Positions 54,481 to 63,440 of a stretch of DNA of 64,000 bases are shown piece by piece. The position numbers and the translations under genes are program-made. The stretch is from Methanoculleus sediminis (GTDB lineage: Archaea; Halobacteriota; Methanomicrobia; Methanomicrobiales; Methanoculleaceae). The stretch spans positions 501,326-565,325 of the forward strand of contig NZ_JXOJ01000001.1 of NCBI RefSeq assembly GCF_001017125.1. Direction: 5' to 3'. Below the pieces are notes generated by a model. It saw only the letters and a program-made list of their open reading frames with translations. It was not told where the DNA came from and made no database searches. Position 1 is the first letter of the stretch. The number at the start of each line of letters is the position of its first letter.

Positions 54481-55820
54481 ATCATAATCTCCCGGTACAT
54501 GGCCTCCGCGACGGCCGGGTCCTTTGCCTCGATCATGATCCTGATCATCGGTTCCGTGCCCGATGCCCGCACCAGCGCCCAGGCGTTCTCCCTGACGATC
54601 TTGATGCCGTCGATCTTCTCGATGGTCTCTCCCGCGAATGCCTCTTCGACGGTGCGGACCAGCGCTGCCGGGTCGGCGGTATGGTACTTCTCCTTGACCA
54701 GGTGGTATGCGGGGAGTTCGTCGACGATATCCGAGAGTTTCCTGCCCTTGTGGCTTGCAAGCACCGCCACCATCATGGCGGCGGTCATGCCTCCGTCCCG
54801 GCAGAACTGGTGGTCGGGATATATCAGTCCGCCGTTTCCTTCACCCCCGAACGAGACCTTCCTGCCCTCACCGATCAGCTCGATCATCCTCCTCGCGACG
54901 TAGATGCTCCCGACGGGGGTATAGTCGACGGTGCAGCCGTGCTTCTCCGCGATATCCCGGATCAGCCGGGAGGTGGCAACCGGGGTGACGACGAGCCCGC
55001 TGCCGTTTCTCGCGCAGACATAGTCCTCGACCAGACCGAACTCGTAGTTCTCTTCTATATAGCGTCCTTTGGTATCGACGAAGACCGCCCGGTCGGCGTC
55101 GCCGTCGTGCGCCACCCCGAAGTCGGCGCCCGTGGCGAGCACCATCTCCGAGAGGGGCTGCAATCCTTCGGGTGTCGGTTCGGGCATCCTGCCCGGGAAG
55201 GTGCCGTCGAGCCTGCCGTTGATGGTATGAACCCGGCACCCCATCCTCGAGAGGATGATCGGGGTCGTGAGCGCCGCGGGCCCGGAACCGGGGTCGATGA
55301 CGACGGTCATCCCTTTGCCGATGCCCTCCGGGAAGTAATTCACGACGGCCTCGATGTACTCCTCCAGCCGGTCGGGTGCGGCGCTCTCGCTGCCGACGCC
55401 GTCCCAGTCGACCACATCGAACTCATCCGCAAAGTACCGGCCTTCGAGCCGGATGATCTCCTCATCGGACATCTCGGTGCCGTCGGCCTCGATGATCTTC
55501 ACGCCGTTGTACTCGGGCGGGTTGTGGGATGCGGTGATCATCGCGCCGCCGGCAAACCGGTTGGTCCTGATGATGTACTGCAGGGCCGGGGTGGGGAGGA
55601 CGCCCATGTCCACCACATCGCACCCGGTCATCAGGAGCCCGGCCTTGAGGGCATGGGTCAGGGCTTCGCCGGACGTCCGCGTGTCTCTTCCGACCGCGAC
55701 GGTGCCTCTCCTCATCGATCCGAGCGCGGCGCCGATCTTGAGGATGAGGGCCGGCGTCATCGTCTCTCCGATCACGCCCCGTACGCCGTTCGTTCCAAAC
55801 ATCTGTTTTCCGTTTCGCAT
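54432..55820 (-). CDS. glmM: Phosphoglucosamine mutase family protein
   Basis: A 462-residue alpha-D-phosphohexomutase that converts glucosamine 6-phosphate to glucosamine 1-phosphate for UDP-GlcNAc synthesis, or acts as phosphomannomutase. Motifs in order: FGTNGVRG (about 8-15), active Ser region ITASHNPPEYNG near 96-107, metal loop DGDADR near 239-244, and GGEGNGGLI near 328. The start may be the ATG at 55820 or 55802. The last 15 residues (TGRTRPAEGCDVP) are encoded by hairpin-array sequence and are not part of the family. Confidence 0.92.
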   Translation of the reverse strand: MRNGKQMFGTNGVRGVIGETMTPALILKIGAALGSMRRGTVAVGRDTRTSGEALTHALKAGLLMTGCDVVDMGVLPTPALQYIIRTNRFAGGAMITASHNPPEYNGVKIIEADGTEMSDEEIIRLEGRYFADEFDVVDWDGVGSESAAPDRLEEYIEAVVNYFPEGIGKGMTVVIDPGSGPAALTTPIILSRMGCRVHTINGRLDGTFPGRMPEPTPEGLQPLSEMVLATGADFGVAHDGDADRAVFVDTKGRYIEENYEFGLVEDYVCARNGSGLVVTPVATSRLIRDIAEKHGCTVDYTPVGSIYVARRMIELIGEGRKVSFGGEGNGGLIYPDHQFCRDGGMTAAMMVAVLASHKGRKLSDIVDELPAYHLVKEKYHTADPAALVRTVEEAFAGETIEKIDGIKIVRENAWALVRASGTEPMIRIMIEAKDPAVAEAMYREIMMVATGRTRPAEGCDVP

Positions 55821-55824
55821 CCGA

Positions 55825-56580
55825 TCACTTCTCCACGTCGTGTAGTTCCCGTTTCAGTCTGTCGATGGCGTTGGCAGCGGCGGCAAACGCCTCCTGTCTG
55901 CGTTCTGCAAGTATAGCAAGATATGTTATATCCTCTCCGGCGTAGAGCCGTCCTTTCCGGTGGTAAAACCGGGCGCCGATGATTCCCGGGACGGCCTGTA
56001 TCTCTTTCTGGATGCTCTCCGCCACGGCATCGACGGTCTCATCGAAGTCCATGTATTCGGTCCGGTCGTCCCCGGTCCATTCCCTGACGATCCCGTTGAA
56101 GGTGAGGATGGCCCCGGCGTGCGAGACGTCGCACTCGCGCTTCAGTTCCCTGACCAGCCCCTCGACGGTGTGGTAGTCCTCGAACCGGTCGAGTGCGGCG
56201 ATCACTTCGTCGACCGAAGGGTTGCGGAGCACGACGTTCTCGCTCTCGAGATCGCCGATCACGATCCTCGGGAACGGCCTCGACTTGAATCCCTCGAGTA
56301 TAGCGTATTCGATCCCGGCGTTGCAGAGGACTTCGAGGGTAGAGTTAAGATCGTTCTCGCGCCTGACGACGACCGACTTCTCTTCATCGACACCGCCGGA
56401 TATAGCAGCATACGATTCATAGTACACGGTGGTATCCTTTCCGGGCTCGAGCGAAAAGCCGTGGTGTCCCAGGTGTTTGACTGCTCCGACGGCTCCATGT
56501 GCGGAAATCGCCCCGATCAGGTTCTTTATGAACGTGGTCTTCCCGGCGTTCGAGCGGCCGACGATCTGTATGATCTTCAT
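55825..56580 (-). CDS. MobB-MoaE fusion (molybdopterin cofactor biosynthesis)
   Basis: A 251-residue protein. Residues 1-115 form MobB, a P-loop GTPase (GRSNAGKTTFIKNLI at 8-22) that aids attachment of guanine nucleotide to molybdopterin. Residues about 116-251 form MoaE, the large subunit of molybdopterin synthase, with FNGIVREWTGDD near 164-175, the HRKGRLYAGEDITYLAI segment near 208-224, and the catalytic Lys region IDRLKRE near 238-244. It supplies the Mo/W pterin used by formylmethanofuran and formate dehydrogenases. A MoaD partner must lie elsewhere. Confidence 0.9.
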   Translation of the reverse strand: MKIIQIVGRSNAGKTTFIKNLIGAISAHGAVGAVKHLGHHGFSLEPGKDTTVYYESYAAISGGVDEEKSVVVRRENDLNSTLEVLCNAGIEYAILEGFKSRPFPRIVIGDLESENVVLRNPSVDEVIAALDRFEDYHTVEGLVRELKRECDVSHAGAILTFNGIVREWTGDDRTEYMDFDETVDAVAESIQKEIQAVPGIIGARFYHRKGRLYAGEDITYLAILAERRQEAFAAAANAIDRLKRELHDVEK

Positions 56581-57152
56581 ATCTCCTCATCCTGATTCTG
56601 CACTTCCGGCTCTTCTCCCGGTACTTCTGCTTCCTGGCCCCCATCCTGGCCGGGCCGGGTCTTCAGGATGACCGAAGCTGCCTCGGCCACGCCCCGCATC
56701 ACCTCGGTGATCCGGTCCTCGACGTCGATCTCGTCGTCGAGGTTCAGGCTCGTTCCTTCCACCTCCAGCAGGAACCGGGCGACTTCGCTTGCCTCGAAGA
56801 GGATCTCGTCGAGTTCCTCTGCGGTGAAGAAGCCGCACATGGCCCCGTAAAAGAACGTGGCACCTGCTTTCTTCACCTTCTTCTTGAACGAGCTCCTTGC
56901 CTGGTTGACCGCCTGCGGGGAGTAGGAGTCGACCATGAACGGGCAGAGTTCGGGGAGGTTCTCCCCGATGAACGTCATCTCCGAGCCGCTGGTGGTCTTG
57001 AAGTCTGCGCAGAGGCGTGCTATGGCCCATTCGCGGGCGGTGATGTGGGTGTGTTTGCGCAGGAACTGGTTGACCCGCTGGTAGGTGGCGCCGTCCACCT
57101 TCTTGAATTTCTGGTACTTGTTCGGGTCTTTGATGCTGTCAGGTTCTTCCAT
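56577..57152 (-). CDS. DUF5806-like protein
   Basis: A 191-residue soluble protein of a family shared with haloarchaea, function unknown. The well-conserved core NKYQKFKKVDGATYQRVNQFL (from residue 11), TAREWAIARLCADF near 37-50, and FFYGAMCGFFTAEELDEILFEA near 99-120 precedes a variable acidic tail. Helical composition suggests a DNA- or protein-binding role, unproven. It overlaps the start of the MobB-MoaE gene by four bases. Confidence 0.82.
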   Translation of the reverse strand: MEEPDSIKDPNKYQKFKKVDGATYQRVNQFLRKHTHITAREWAIARLCADFKTTSGSEMTFIGENLPELCPFMVDSYSPQAVNQARSSFKKKVKKAGATFFYGAMCGFFTAEELDEILFEASEVARFLLEVEGTSLNLDDEIDVEDRITEVMRGVAEAASVILKTRPGQDGGQEAEVPGEEPEVQNQDEEI

Positions 57153-58511
57153 TTTACCTACCTCTTGTTGGTTTTGCTATTTCAATAATAAGGCTGGTTG
57201 AACGGCGGTGGTTCAAACGAACCCGGATGCGCCGGCCGGGATCGGTCTGTCGTGCGGGTGCTGCCGGTATCACGATCACCCTCTGTCATCATATAGCATC
57301 ATAGGGTTTATGTCTGCCTCTTTGCTCCCGGGTTCGGGGCGGTGATCCGGTTATCCTGGGGGACTGTTCTCCCGTCTGGGCGCAATAATGGTCGTCGGGA
57401 GTTCGATGACGGCTGGCGGGTGAGATCGTGTCGGGCTTCGGTGGTGGTTCCGATTGTGGTAGGTCGGCATTCCTTCGCGCGTCGGGCGCAATTCAGCGTT
57501 TCGCTGAAGTTTTGGGGGCATCCCGTTCGCGGCTTCGCGTCACGGGCAGAACGCCCGGAGTTTGAGCCCCGCCAGGTGCGAATGGCGATGGGCACGAGCG
57601 TAGCGAGTGGCCGGAGCATGAGAAAACGCGAAGCGTTTTCGAGTCGCGATGGGCGGAACGCGACTGGCCGGAGGGCAGGAGCGTGAGCACCGTTAGGTGC
57701 GAACGCCCGGAGTTTGAGCACCGCCAGGTGCGAATGGCGACGTTCTGCCCGGGGGCCGGGCTCGAGCAATGCCCGGCTGTACGGATCTTCATCAAAATGG
57801 CTTTACCCTGTCTTCTCTCCCGGAGCACGCCGTTGTCCTGGCGCTCTGTGGTCGGCCACCTGGATCTGGCGTCCTCGTATCGCGATTTTGAGCCGGGATC
57901 GTGCTCGCGTCTATGCGTGAGGTTGCCGGAGGGGGCGATCGGGCGTCTGTGCTCGTATGTGGGGGTCATTTATATGTGGGCGGAAGGTGTGGGTCGCGTG
58001 GCGCCGGTGTTGCTCCCGGATCGTTCACTTTCTCCCCGCGCGGTAAGGGGTTCATATACCTGAAAGGGGACGTATTCAGTAGGGTTTGCTTCCCCGCCCC
58101 CACCTGGGGTGCAGCCCAGCATACCTCCTAACTCCGACACAATCTGCATCACCTGATACCCATTTTTTAGAAGCCCGGGGTAATCCGGCGTTTGTGCAGT
58201 TTTCGGGCGCATTTTGGGTTTTTTGGAGCGTACTCTAACTACGGGTCGCTTTCTGCGGCGGCATGGTTCCGGCAGGTCCTGTTCTCCTGTTTCCCTGGTA
58301 TCCGCCCGCCTGCCGCATGTATTCTGGAGATCGACGGGTTCCCTGTTTGGGAAACTCTTTCTCTTGTAGCCGGCTCTCTCGGTGCGGGTGCGTGCTCTCG
58401 GGGCCGGCGGACCTCTGTGTGTCGAACCTTGGTTCTGTGCGGTATGACTCGTTGCGGGGAATAGGCATTTACCGCAATCTTGATATGTTTCGTTATTTAA
58501 TGTATTGTACA
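57153..58511. other. 1.36-kb intergenic region upstream of the recombinase gene
   Basis: No convincing gene. 57153-57470 is unremarkable and would hold the DUF5806 promoter (TTATTATTGAAATAG-like stretch near 57180). 57480-57745 is a hairpin array. 57750-58480 has no recognisable gene or repeat of the same family; it contains a C-rich stretch near 58090-58110. The palindrome ATTGTACAAT (58504-58513) overlaps the recombinase start. Confidence 0.6.
57480..57745. repeat. Hairpin-array repeat, locus G
   Basis: Modules: GAAAACGC-GAA-GCGTTTTC (57622-57640), GCACC-GTTA-GGTGC and GCACC-GCCA-GGTGC. Spacers: GGAGTTTGAG (57557-57566 and 57709-57718), GGAGCATGAG (57613-57622) and GGAGCGTGAG. After each GCACC/GGTGC hairpin comes CGAA. 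This is the clearest example of the spacer-hairpin-CGAA unit. Confidence 0.8.
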
Positions 58512-59432
58512 ATGGAAAATGCCTGTTTCTCGGAATGGCTGGATCGCTTCAGCAGTTACCTCCGGATGCGGAACTACTCGCCCCGGACCATCGAAAAATA
58601 CCTGCAGACAATCCGGCGTTTTGCCAGATACGCCTGGCTCCGGCAGAACTCGGATTCCGACGAGGTCACGTTCGGCGAGGCCGCGTTCGAGAACGCTCCG
58701 CTGGATGCGAACGTCAACGTCTCTGCGGCCCTCGTTACCGATTTCTTCTCCTACCTTGCGGAGAATCAGGATTACAAACCCAAGACCCTCCACCGGATGA
58801 TCTCGACGCTATCGTCGTTTTACAAGTATCTCTACGTGCAGGGGGCCGTGATCGCCGATCCGATGCTCGGGGTGGAGCGGCCCCGGATCAAGAATCAGGA
58901 ACTGAAATACCTCAAACACAGTCAGGTGATCCGCCTGATCAACACCATCGAGAGCGAGCGTGACCGGCTGATCGTTCGCCTCATCTACGCCACAGGCGTC
59001 CGTGTTTCGGAACTCTGCGCCATATGCGTCGAAGACATTGACTTCGAGGAGCAGACGATACGGGTAAAGGGTAAAGGCGACAAAATACGGACGGTTTTCA
59101 TCGACGAGGAGACTCTCGACGAGATTAATCGGTTTATCGGCAATAAAATCGAGGGGCCGCTCTTTTTGGGCCAGCAGGGCAATCACCTCTCCCCGCGAAC
59201 CGTCCAGCATCTCTTCAAGCAATGCGCTCCTTCCGGGATTACGCCACATAAAATCCGCCATTCCTATGCGAGCGAGCTCTATCGGCGGTCAAAAAACCTC
59301 CGCGTCGTGCAGGAGAATCTGGGGCACTCCTCCATCAAGACGACCGAGATCTACCTGCACACCGACATCGACGAGCGGAAACGCGTCTATCAGCAGTATT
59401 TCCCGCTCTCGAACGGAAAAAAGGAGGAGTGA
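58512..59432 (+). CDS. Tyrosine site-specific recombinase (XerA/XerD-like)
   Basis: A 306-residue integrase-family recombinase. The N-terminal SAM-like DNA-binding domain has YLRMRNYSPRTIEKYLQTIRRF near residues 14-35. The catalytic set is complete: Arg in TGVRVSEL near 163, Lys in VKGKGDKIR near 188, HxxR in HKIRHSYA near 254-257, His in LGHSSIKTT near 278, and Tyr in TEIYLH near 288. Length and features fit archaeal XerA, which resolves chromosome dimers; an integrative element is the alternative, but no attachment repeats or phage genes are adjacent. An ATG at 58500 would add four residues. Confidence 0.9.
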   Translation: MENACFSEWLDRFSSYLRMRNYSPRTIEKYLQTIRRFARYAWLRQNSDSDEVTFGEAAFENAPLDANVNVSAALVTDFFSYLAENQDYKPKTLHRMISTLSSFYKYLYVQGAVIADPMLGVERPRIKNQELKYLKHSQVIRLINTIESERDRLIVRLIYATGVRVSELCAICVEDIDFEEQTIRVKGKGDKIRTVFIDEETLDEINRFIGNKIEGPLFLGQQGNHLSPRTVQHLFKQCAPSGITPHKIRHSYASELYRRSKNLRVVQENLGHSSIKTTEIYLHTDIDERKRVYQQYFPLSNGKKEE

Positions 59433-59663
59433 TCGGGCCCGTCGGGCGATCCGGATAAACTGCATGATGCTATATTGGTTTTGCCTGCCATAGGGGCCTG
59501 GAATCGTGAACGGGTCTTATTGTAGTGCGAAAGGGGCGGCTTATTCCACAGTGCTCCAGGCTCCCGGCGTTACGGCGTTGACCGCTTGTCCCGGGCAGGC
59601 ATCATCCGCCCACCGATCATCTTCGGCAACGCTCAAATCACTGGAGTGCTTATCGTATCCGTA

Positions 59664-60599
59664 ATGCGCTACATCGTCACGGGCGGGGCGGGGTTCATCG
59701 GGTCCAACCTCGCAGAGCGGCTGGCACGCGACGGCCACGATCTCGTTATCGTCGACGATCTCTCCGCCGGACGGCGGGAGAACATCGATCATCTCCTGGT
59801 CCATCCCCGGGTGGCGTTCGTCGAGGGGAGCGTCACCGATATCGACCTGCTCGTCGATATCTGCGCCCGGGCAGACGGTATCTTCCACCAGGCGGCCGTT
59901 GCGTCGGTTCCCCGATCCGTGGCAAACCCCCTGGAGACGAACGCGGTGAACGTGACCGGAACCCTGAACGTTCTCTGGGCCGCAAAGGAGTGCGGCGTCC
60001 CGGCGGTCGTGGCGGCTTCCACCTCGGCAATCTACGGCGACGATCCGGTCTTCCCCAAACGCGAGACGATGGCACCGGGACCGCTCTCCCCCTACGCGGT
60101 CTCCAAACTCGCGGGCGAACACTACGGAAACGTGTTTGCCGACCTCTACGGTATCCGGACGGTATTCCTGCGCTACTTCAACGTCTTCGGTCCCCGGCAG
60201 GACCCGAACTCCGAGTATGCGGCGGTGATCCCGAAGTTCATCACCCGCCTGCTCGGGGATAAGCCGCCGATCATCTACGGCGACGGGGAGCAGACCCGGG
60301 ACTTCATCTTCGTCGCCGACGTTGTGCGGGCGAACATCCAGGCGATGGAGAGCAGCGCCTCCGGAGTCTTTAACATCGCCGGGGGCAGCAGGATCAGCCT
60401 GAATCAGCTTGCGTCCGTTCTCGCGGGGATCACCGGCATACACCACCGGCCGATATACGAGCCGCCGCGGCCGGGGGACGTGCGTGACTCGCTCGCCGAG
60501 ATCACCCGGGCCCGCGATGCCTTCGGTTTCTCTCCCCACTGCACGCTTGAAGCGGGGCTCCGCGAAACAGTGGCGTGGTTCCGCGACGGCGGCCGGTAA
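59664..60599 (+). CDS. galE: NAD-dependent nucleotide-sugar epimerase
   Basis: A 311-residue extended SDR enzyme. VTGGAGFIGSNLAERL is at residues 5-20, the catalytic YxxxK is in SPYAVSKLAGEHY near 147-159, and RYFNVFGPRQDP near 172-183 matches UDP-glucose and UDP-GlcNAc 4-epimerases. DGEQTRDFIFVADVV near 215 is typical as well. The ATG at 59664 starts the conserved MRYIVTGG. It lies near manC and likely supplies surface glycan sugars. It differs clearly from the paralogue at 6596. Confidence 0.88.
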   Translation: MRYIVTGGAGFIGSNLAERLARDGHDLVIVDDLSAGRRENIDHLLVHPRVAFVEGSVTDIDLLVDICARADGIFHQAAVASVPRSVANPLETNAVNVTGTLNVLWAAKECGVPAVVAASTSAIYGDDPVFPKRETMAPGPLSPYAVSKLAGEHYGNVFADLYGIRTVFLRYFNVFGPRQDPNSEYAAVIPKFITRLLGDKPPIIYGDGEQTRDFIFVADVVRANIQAMESSASGVFNIAGGSRISLNQLASVLAGITGIHHRPIYEPPRPGDVRDSLAEITRARDAFGFSPHCTLEAGLRETVAWFRDGGR

Positions 60600-60709
60600 C
60601 CGTTCGTGGCACCCGTTCGGCCGATCCGGGGTCGCCACGCTCCCGGGCACGGCAAGTGCAGGAACCTATATATCGTTACTCCACAGTAAGGGGGGCGAGG
60701 TGCAGACGT

Positions 60710-61153
60710 ATGCCCCAATTGGTTACACCGGAGATGCCCCGCAAGGGTAATGACAGAGATTCGTCACGGGCGTACAGCGACGTCGCCACGGAGGGTCTGT
60801 ACGACCCTGCAGCCCTGAACAACAGGGGTGTGGCGCTTGAGAGGCAAGGCCATTACGAGGAAGCGCTCGCTGCGTTCAGTGCGGCGATACTCTGCGACAA
60901 CGATGATGTCTACGCCTGGAACAACCGGGCGGTGATCCTCACCCGGCTCGACCGCCCCCAGGAGGCGGCGCTTGCGTGCAGGCAGGCGCTCGCGATCGAC
61001 CGGTCGTGCATCTTTGCTCTGGTGACGTACGGCATGGTGCTCGGCAGGCTCGGGAATTACCATGAGGCCGAACGTGTTCTTGCGGTGGCCGAAGATCTCG
61101 ACCCGCAGGCCCGGGCGCTCTACCCCGGAAACTCAACGATGACCCGGGCCTGA
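60710..61153 (+). CDS. TPR-repeat protein
   Basis: A 147-residue protein with about three tetratricopeptide repeats from residue 33: AALNNRGVALERQGHYEEAL, then YAWNNRAVILTRLDRPQEAA, then FALVTYGMVLGRLGNYHEAE. TPRs mediate protein-protein contacts; the partner is unknown. The start at 60710 is favoured by GAGGTG at 60697-60702; an ATG at 60734 is possible. Confidence 0.82.
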   Translation: MPQLVTPEMPRKGNDRDSSRAYSDVATEGLYDPAALNNRGVALERQGHYEEALAAFSAAILCDNDDVYAWNNRAVILTRLDRPQEAALACRQALAIDRSCIFALVTYGMVLGRLGNYHEAERVLAVAEDLDPQARALYPGNSTMTRA

Positions 61154-61307
61154 CCGGGCAGGATCACCTATTTTTCCGGGGGCCCGGGGCCGATACACTG
61201 TCGGGTGCGATACGGTTTGCCGTATGGTGCGCCTCGCCGTATCCATGGCCCGGTCCGGCCGGTTGCATCGCGAGATCGCCGGGTTCGTCCGAACTCCCGG
61301 GGAGCCT

Positions 61308-61365
61308 TACGTTTTTATCCTCCCTGCCGCATAGAGTATACAACCGAGTGCCGTCCGGCACGGAG
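61308..61365 (+). promoter_or_regulatory. manC promoter, leader hairpin and ribosome-binding site
   Basis: GTTTTTATCC (about 61311-61320) is a likely TATA element. The leader forms GTGCCG-TC-CGGCAC (61348-61361), a perfect 6-bp hairpin ending exactly where GGAG (61362-61365) begins; the ATG follows at 61374. Confidence 0.5.
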
Positions 61366-61373
61366 TCGATCCC

Positions 61374-62723
61374 ATGAAGACGCTCATACTTGCAGGCGGG
61401 AGCGGCACCCGCCTCTTCCCGCTCTCAAGGGAACACTACCCGAAACAGTTCATCCCGCTGGTCGACGACGAGTCTCTCTTCCAGAAGACCGTGAAGAGGG
61501 CGCTCCTCTTCTCCTCGCCGCAGGAGATCGCCATCGTCACGAACACCGATCACCGGTTCCTGGTCAGGGACCAGCTCGCCGCCATCGGGTGCGACTGCCG
61601 CGTCCTCGTGGAGCCGGTGGGCAAGAACACCCTGCCGGCGATCTATTACGGCGCCCGCGAGATCACCCGGGACGGGCCGGACACGGTCGCAGTTCTCCCA
61701 TCGGATCACCTGATCACCGCGGCCGGGCCGTTCCACGACGCATTCCGCCGGGCGGAGCGGCTTAGCAAGGACTACCTGGTGGTCTTCGGGGTGCGGCCGA
61801 CCTCGCCGCACACCGGATACGGCTATATCCGCCCCGGCGAGCCTCTCGGCGACGGCTCGCTCGTGGACGGCTTCGTCGAGAAGCCCGATATCGAGACCGC
61901 CGGGCGGTACGTCGCCGACGGCTACCTCTGGAACTCCGGCATGTTCTGTTTCGATGCCGCCCTCTTCCTTGCCGAGTGCGAGGCGTGCGCACCGGAGGTG
62001 GCCCGGGCGTTCGAGCAGCCCCTCGATGAGGCATACGGTGCAGTCCCCGCCCTCTCCATCGACTACGGGATCATGGAGAGGACCCGGAAGGCGGCGGTCG
62101 TCCCGCTTGAATGCGACTGGAGCGACGTGGGGAACTTCGACGCACTTTACGCTGCCCTCTCAAAGAACGGAGACGCGAACGCAGTCCGGGGCGAGCATAT
62201 CGGGATCGACTCCTCCGAGAACCTGATCATCGCCGACCGCCTGGTCGCCACCGTCGGGGTTCACAACCTTGCCATCGTCGAGACGAAGGATGCGATCCTG
62301 GTCGCCGCCCGGGACGAGGCGCAACGGGTGGGCGAGATCGCAAAGGCCCTCCGCGAGAAGGGGGACTCCCGTGCTCTCTTCCACACGCAGGTCCACCGGC
62401 CCTGGGGCTCCTACACGAACCTGGAGGAGGGGCAATCCTACAAGATCAAGCGGGTCACCGTCCCCCCGAATCGCCGCCTCTCCCTCCAGATGCACCACCA
62501 CCGCTCCGAGCACTGGGTGGTCGTCACCGGGTGCGCCGAGGTGACGATCGGGGGCGAGACATCACTTCTGCGGAACGGCGAGTCCACCTTCGTCCCGGCG
62601 GGAACGGTTCACCGGCTCGCGAACCCCGGCCTCCTGCCGCTCGAACTGATCGAGGTCCAGATCGGGGAGTATACCGGCGAGGACGACATCGTCAGGTTCG
62701 AGGACGACTTCGAGCGGACGTGA
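61374..62723 (+). CDS. manC: Mannose-1-phosphate guanylyltransferase / mannose-6-phosphate isomerase
   Basis: A 449-residue bifunctional enzyme making GDP-mannose. The N-terminal nucleotidyltransferase has LAGGSGTRLFPLSREHYPKQF at residues 6-26 and EPVGKNTLPAIYY near 80-92. The C-terminal cupin isomerase (about 340-449) has HRPWGSYTNLEEG near 340-352, PNRRLSLQMHHHRSEHWVVV near 364-383, and PAGTVHRLANPG with metal-binding His. It provides mannose for N-glycans and dolichyl-phosphate mannose. Confidence 0.94.
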   Translation: MKTLILAGGSGTRLFPLSREHYPKQFIPLVDDESLFQKTVKRALLFSSPQEIAIVTNTDHRFLVRDQLAAIGCDCRVLVEPVGKNTLPAIYYGAREITRDGPDTVAVLPSDHLITAAGPFHDAFRRAERLSKDYLVVFGVRPTSPHTGYGYIRPGEPLGDGSLVDGFVEKPDIETAGRYVADGYLWNSGMFCFDAALFLAECEACAPEVARAFEQPLDEAYGAVPALSIDYGIMERTRKAAVVPLECDWSDVGNFDALYAALSKNGDANAVRGEHIGIDSSENLIIADRLVATVGVHNLAIVETKDAILVAARDEAQRVGEIAKALREKGDSRALFHTQVHRPWGSYTNLEEGQSYKIKRVTVPPNRRLSLQMHHHRSEHWVVVTGCAEVTIGGETSLLRNGESTFVPAGTVHRLANPGLLPLELIEVQIGEYTGEDDIVRFEDDFERT

Positions 62724-62800
62724 GCGGCAACGGGTTGGCCGCTCCTCCTTCCCGGCCATCCCGTCCGCCCGCGACCAAACCGATATAATCCCGGGGTACA

Positions 62801-62810
62801 TAAAATATAA
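62801..62810 (+). promoter_or_regulatory. TATA box of the tRNA-Gln gene
   Basis: TAAAATATAA lies 47 bases before the tRNA, predicting a start near 62835 and a leader of about 20-25 nt. Confidence 0.45.
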
Positions 62811-62856
62811 GAGCTGATACCTGCGGTATCGGCGGTTCGAATTCGTTTCTCTCGGC

Positions 62857-62929
62857 ACCCCCGTAGTGTAGTGGTCAATCATGCAGGACTTTGGATCCGG
62901 CGACGGCGGTTCGAATCCGCCCGGGGGTA
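62857..62929 (+). tRNA. tRNA-Gln (anticodon TTG)
   Basis: The acceptor stem ACCCCCG (62857-62863) pairs with CGGGGGT (62922-62928). The anticodon loop CTTTGGA puts TTG at 62891-62893. The T arm GGCGG-TTCGAAT-CCGCC (62905-62921) is perfect. Position 62929 (A) is the discriminator, and CCA is not encoded. The anticodon stem has one A-G mismatch (62885/62899). No intron is visible. Confidence 0.93.
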
Positions 62930-63044
62930 TTACGTTCGTCCTCCCTTTGCGTTTCTTACTTTCATGCGAGTATTTCGGAGTCACCCTCATCCCATCGGCG
63001 GCGAAATCGAAAGAGACTTCCCGGCGTACGATGAGCATACGAGA

Positions 63045-63440
63045 ATGAGCCACCTCTCCCCTATCCTGATCGCCCCCTGCGGCATAAACTGCGGGCTCTG
63101 CATCGGCTACCTGCGGGAGAAAAACAGATGCCCGGGCTGCCGGACGGAGGATGCCGGCAGGCTGAACGCGTATTGCGCCCGGTGCAGGATCCGGCAGTGC
63201 GAAGACCGTACGGGTGAGTACTGCTACGAATGCAGCGGATATCCCTGCACACGGCTGAAACGCCTGGACAAACGCTACACGAAATACCGGACCAGCGTGC
63301 TCGACAACCTGCGCGAGATACGGGAACGGGGAGTCGTGGAGTTCGTCGAACAGGAGAAGGTCCGCTGGAGATGCCCGGAGTGTGGATATATCCTCAGCAT
63401 GCACAGGAATCGCTGCCTGCACTGCGGTCGGACGTGGTGA
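63045..63440 (+). CDS. DUF3795-type Cys-rich protein
   Basis: A 131-residue protein with an N-terminal DUF3795 pattern (APCGINCGLCIGYLREKNRCPGC, residues 11-33), more Cys pairs (CARCRIRQC, CYECSGYPC), and a C-terminal rubredoxin-like zinc ribbon (CPECGYILSMHRNRCLHCG, from residue 110). It probably binds metal; function unknown. The ATG at 63045 is chosen because the motif starts just after it; the frame upstream runs through the tRNA. Confidence 0.83.
   Translation: MSHLSPILIAPCGINCGLCIGYLREKNRCPGCRTEDAGRLNAYCARCRIRQCEDRTGEYCYECSGYPCTRLKRLDKRYTKYRTSVLDNLREIRERGVVEFVEQEKVRWRCPECGYILSMHRNRCLHCGRTW

Noticed and set aside
58263..59432. Integrated virus or plasmid next to the recombinase
   Set aside because: No structural, replication or toxin genes and no direct repeats at the nearby tRNA were found; neighbouring genes are housekeeping and sugar metabolism.
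62812..62856. tRNA fragment upstream of tRNA-Gln
   Set aside because: A hairpin GATACC-TGC-GGTATC and GGTTCGAATTC resemble anticodon and T arms, but no acceptor or D arm can be formed, so it is not called a gene.
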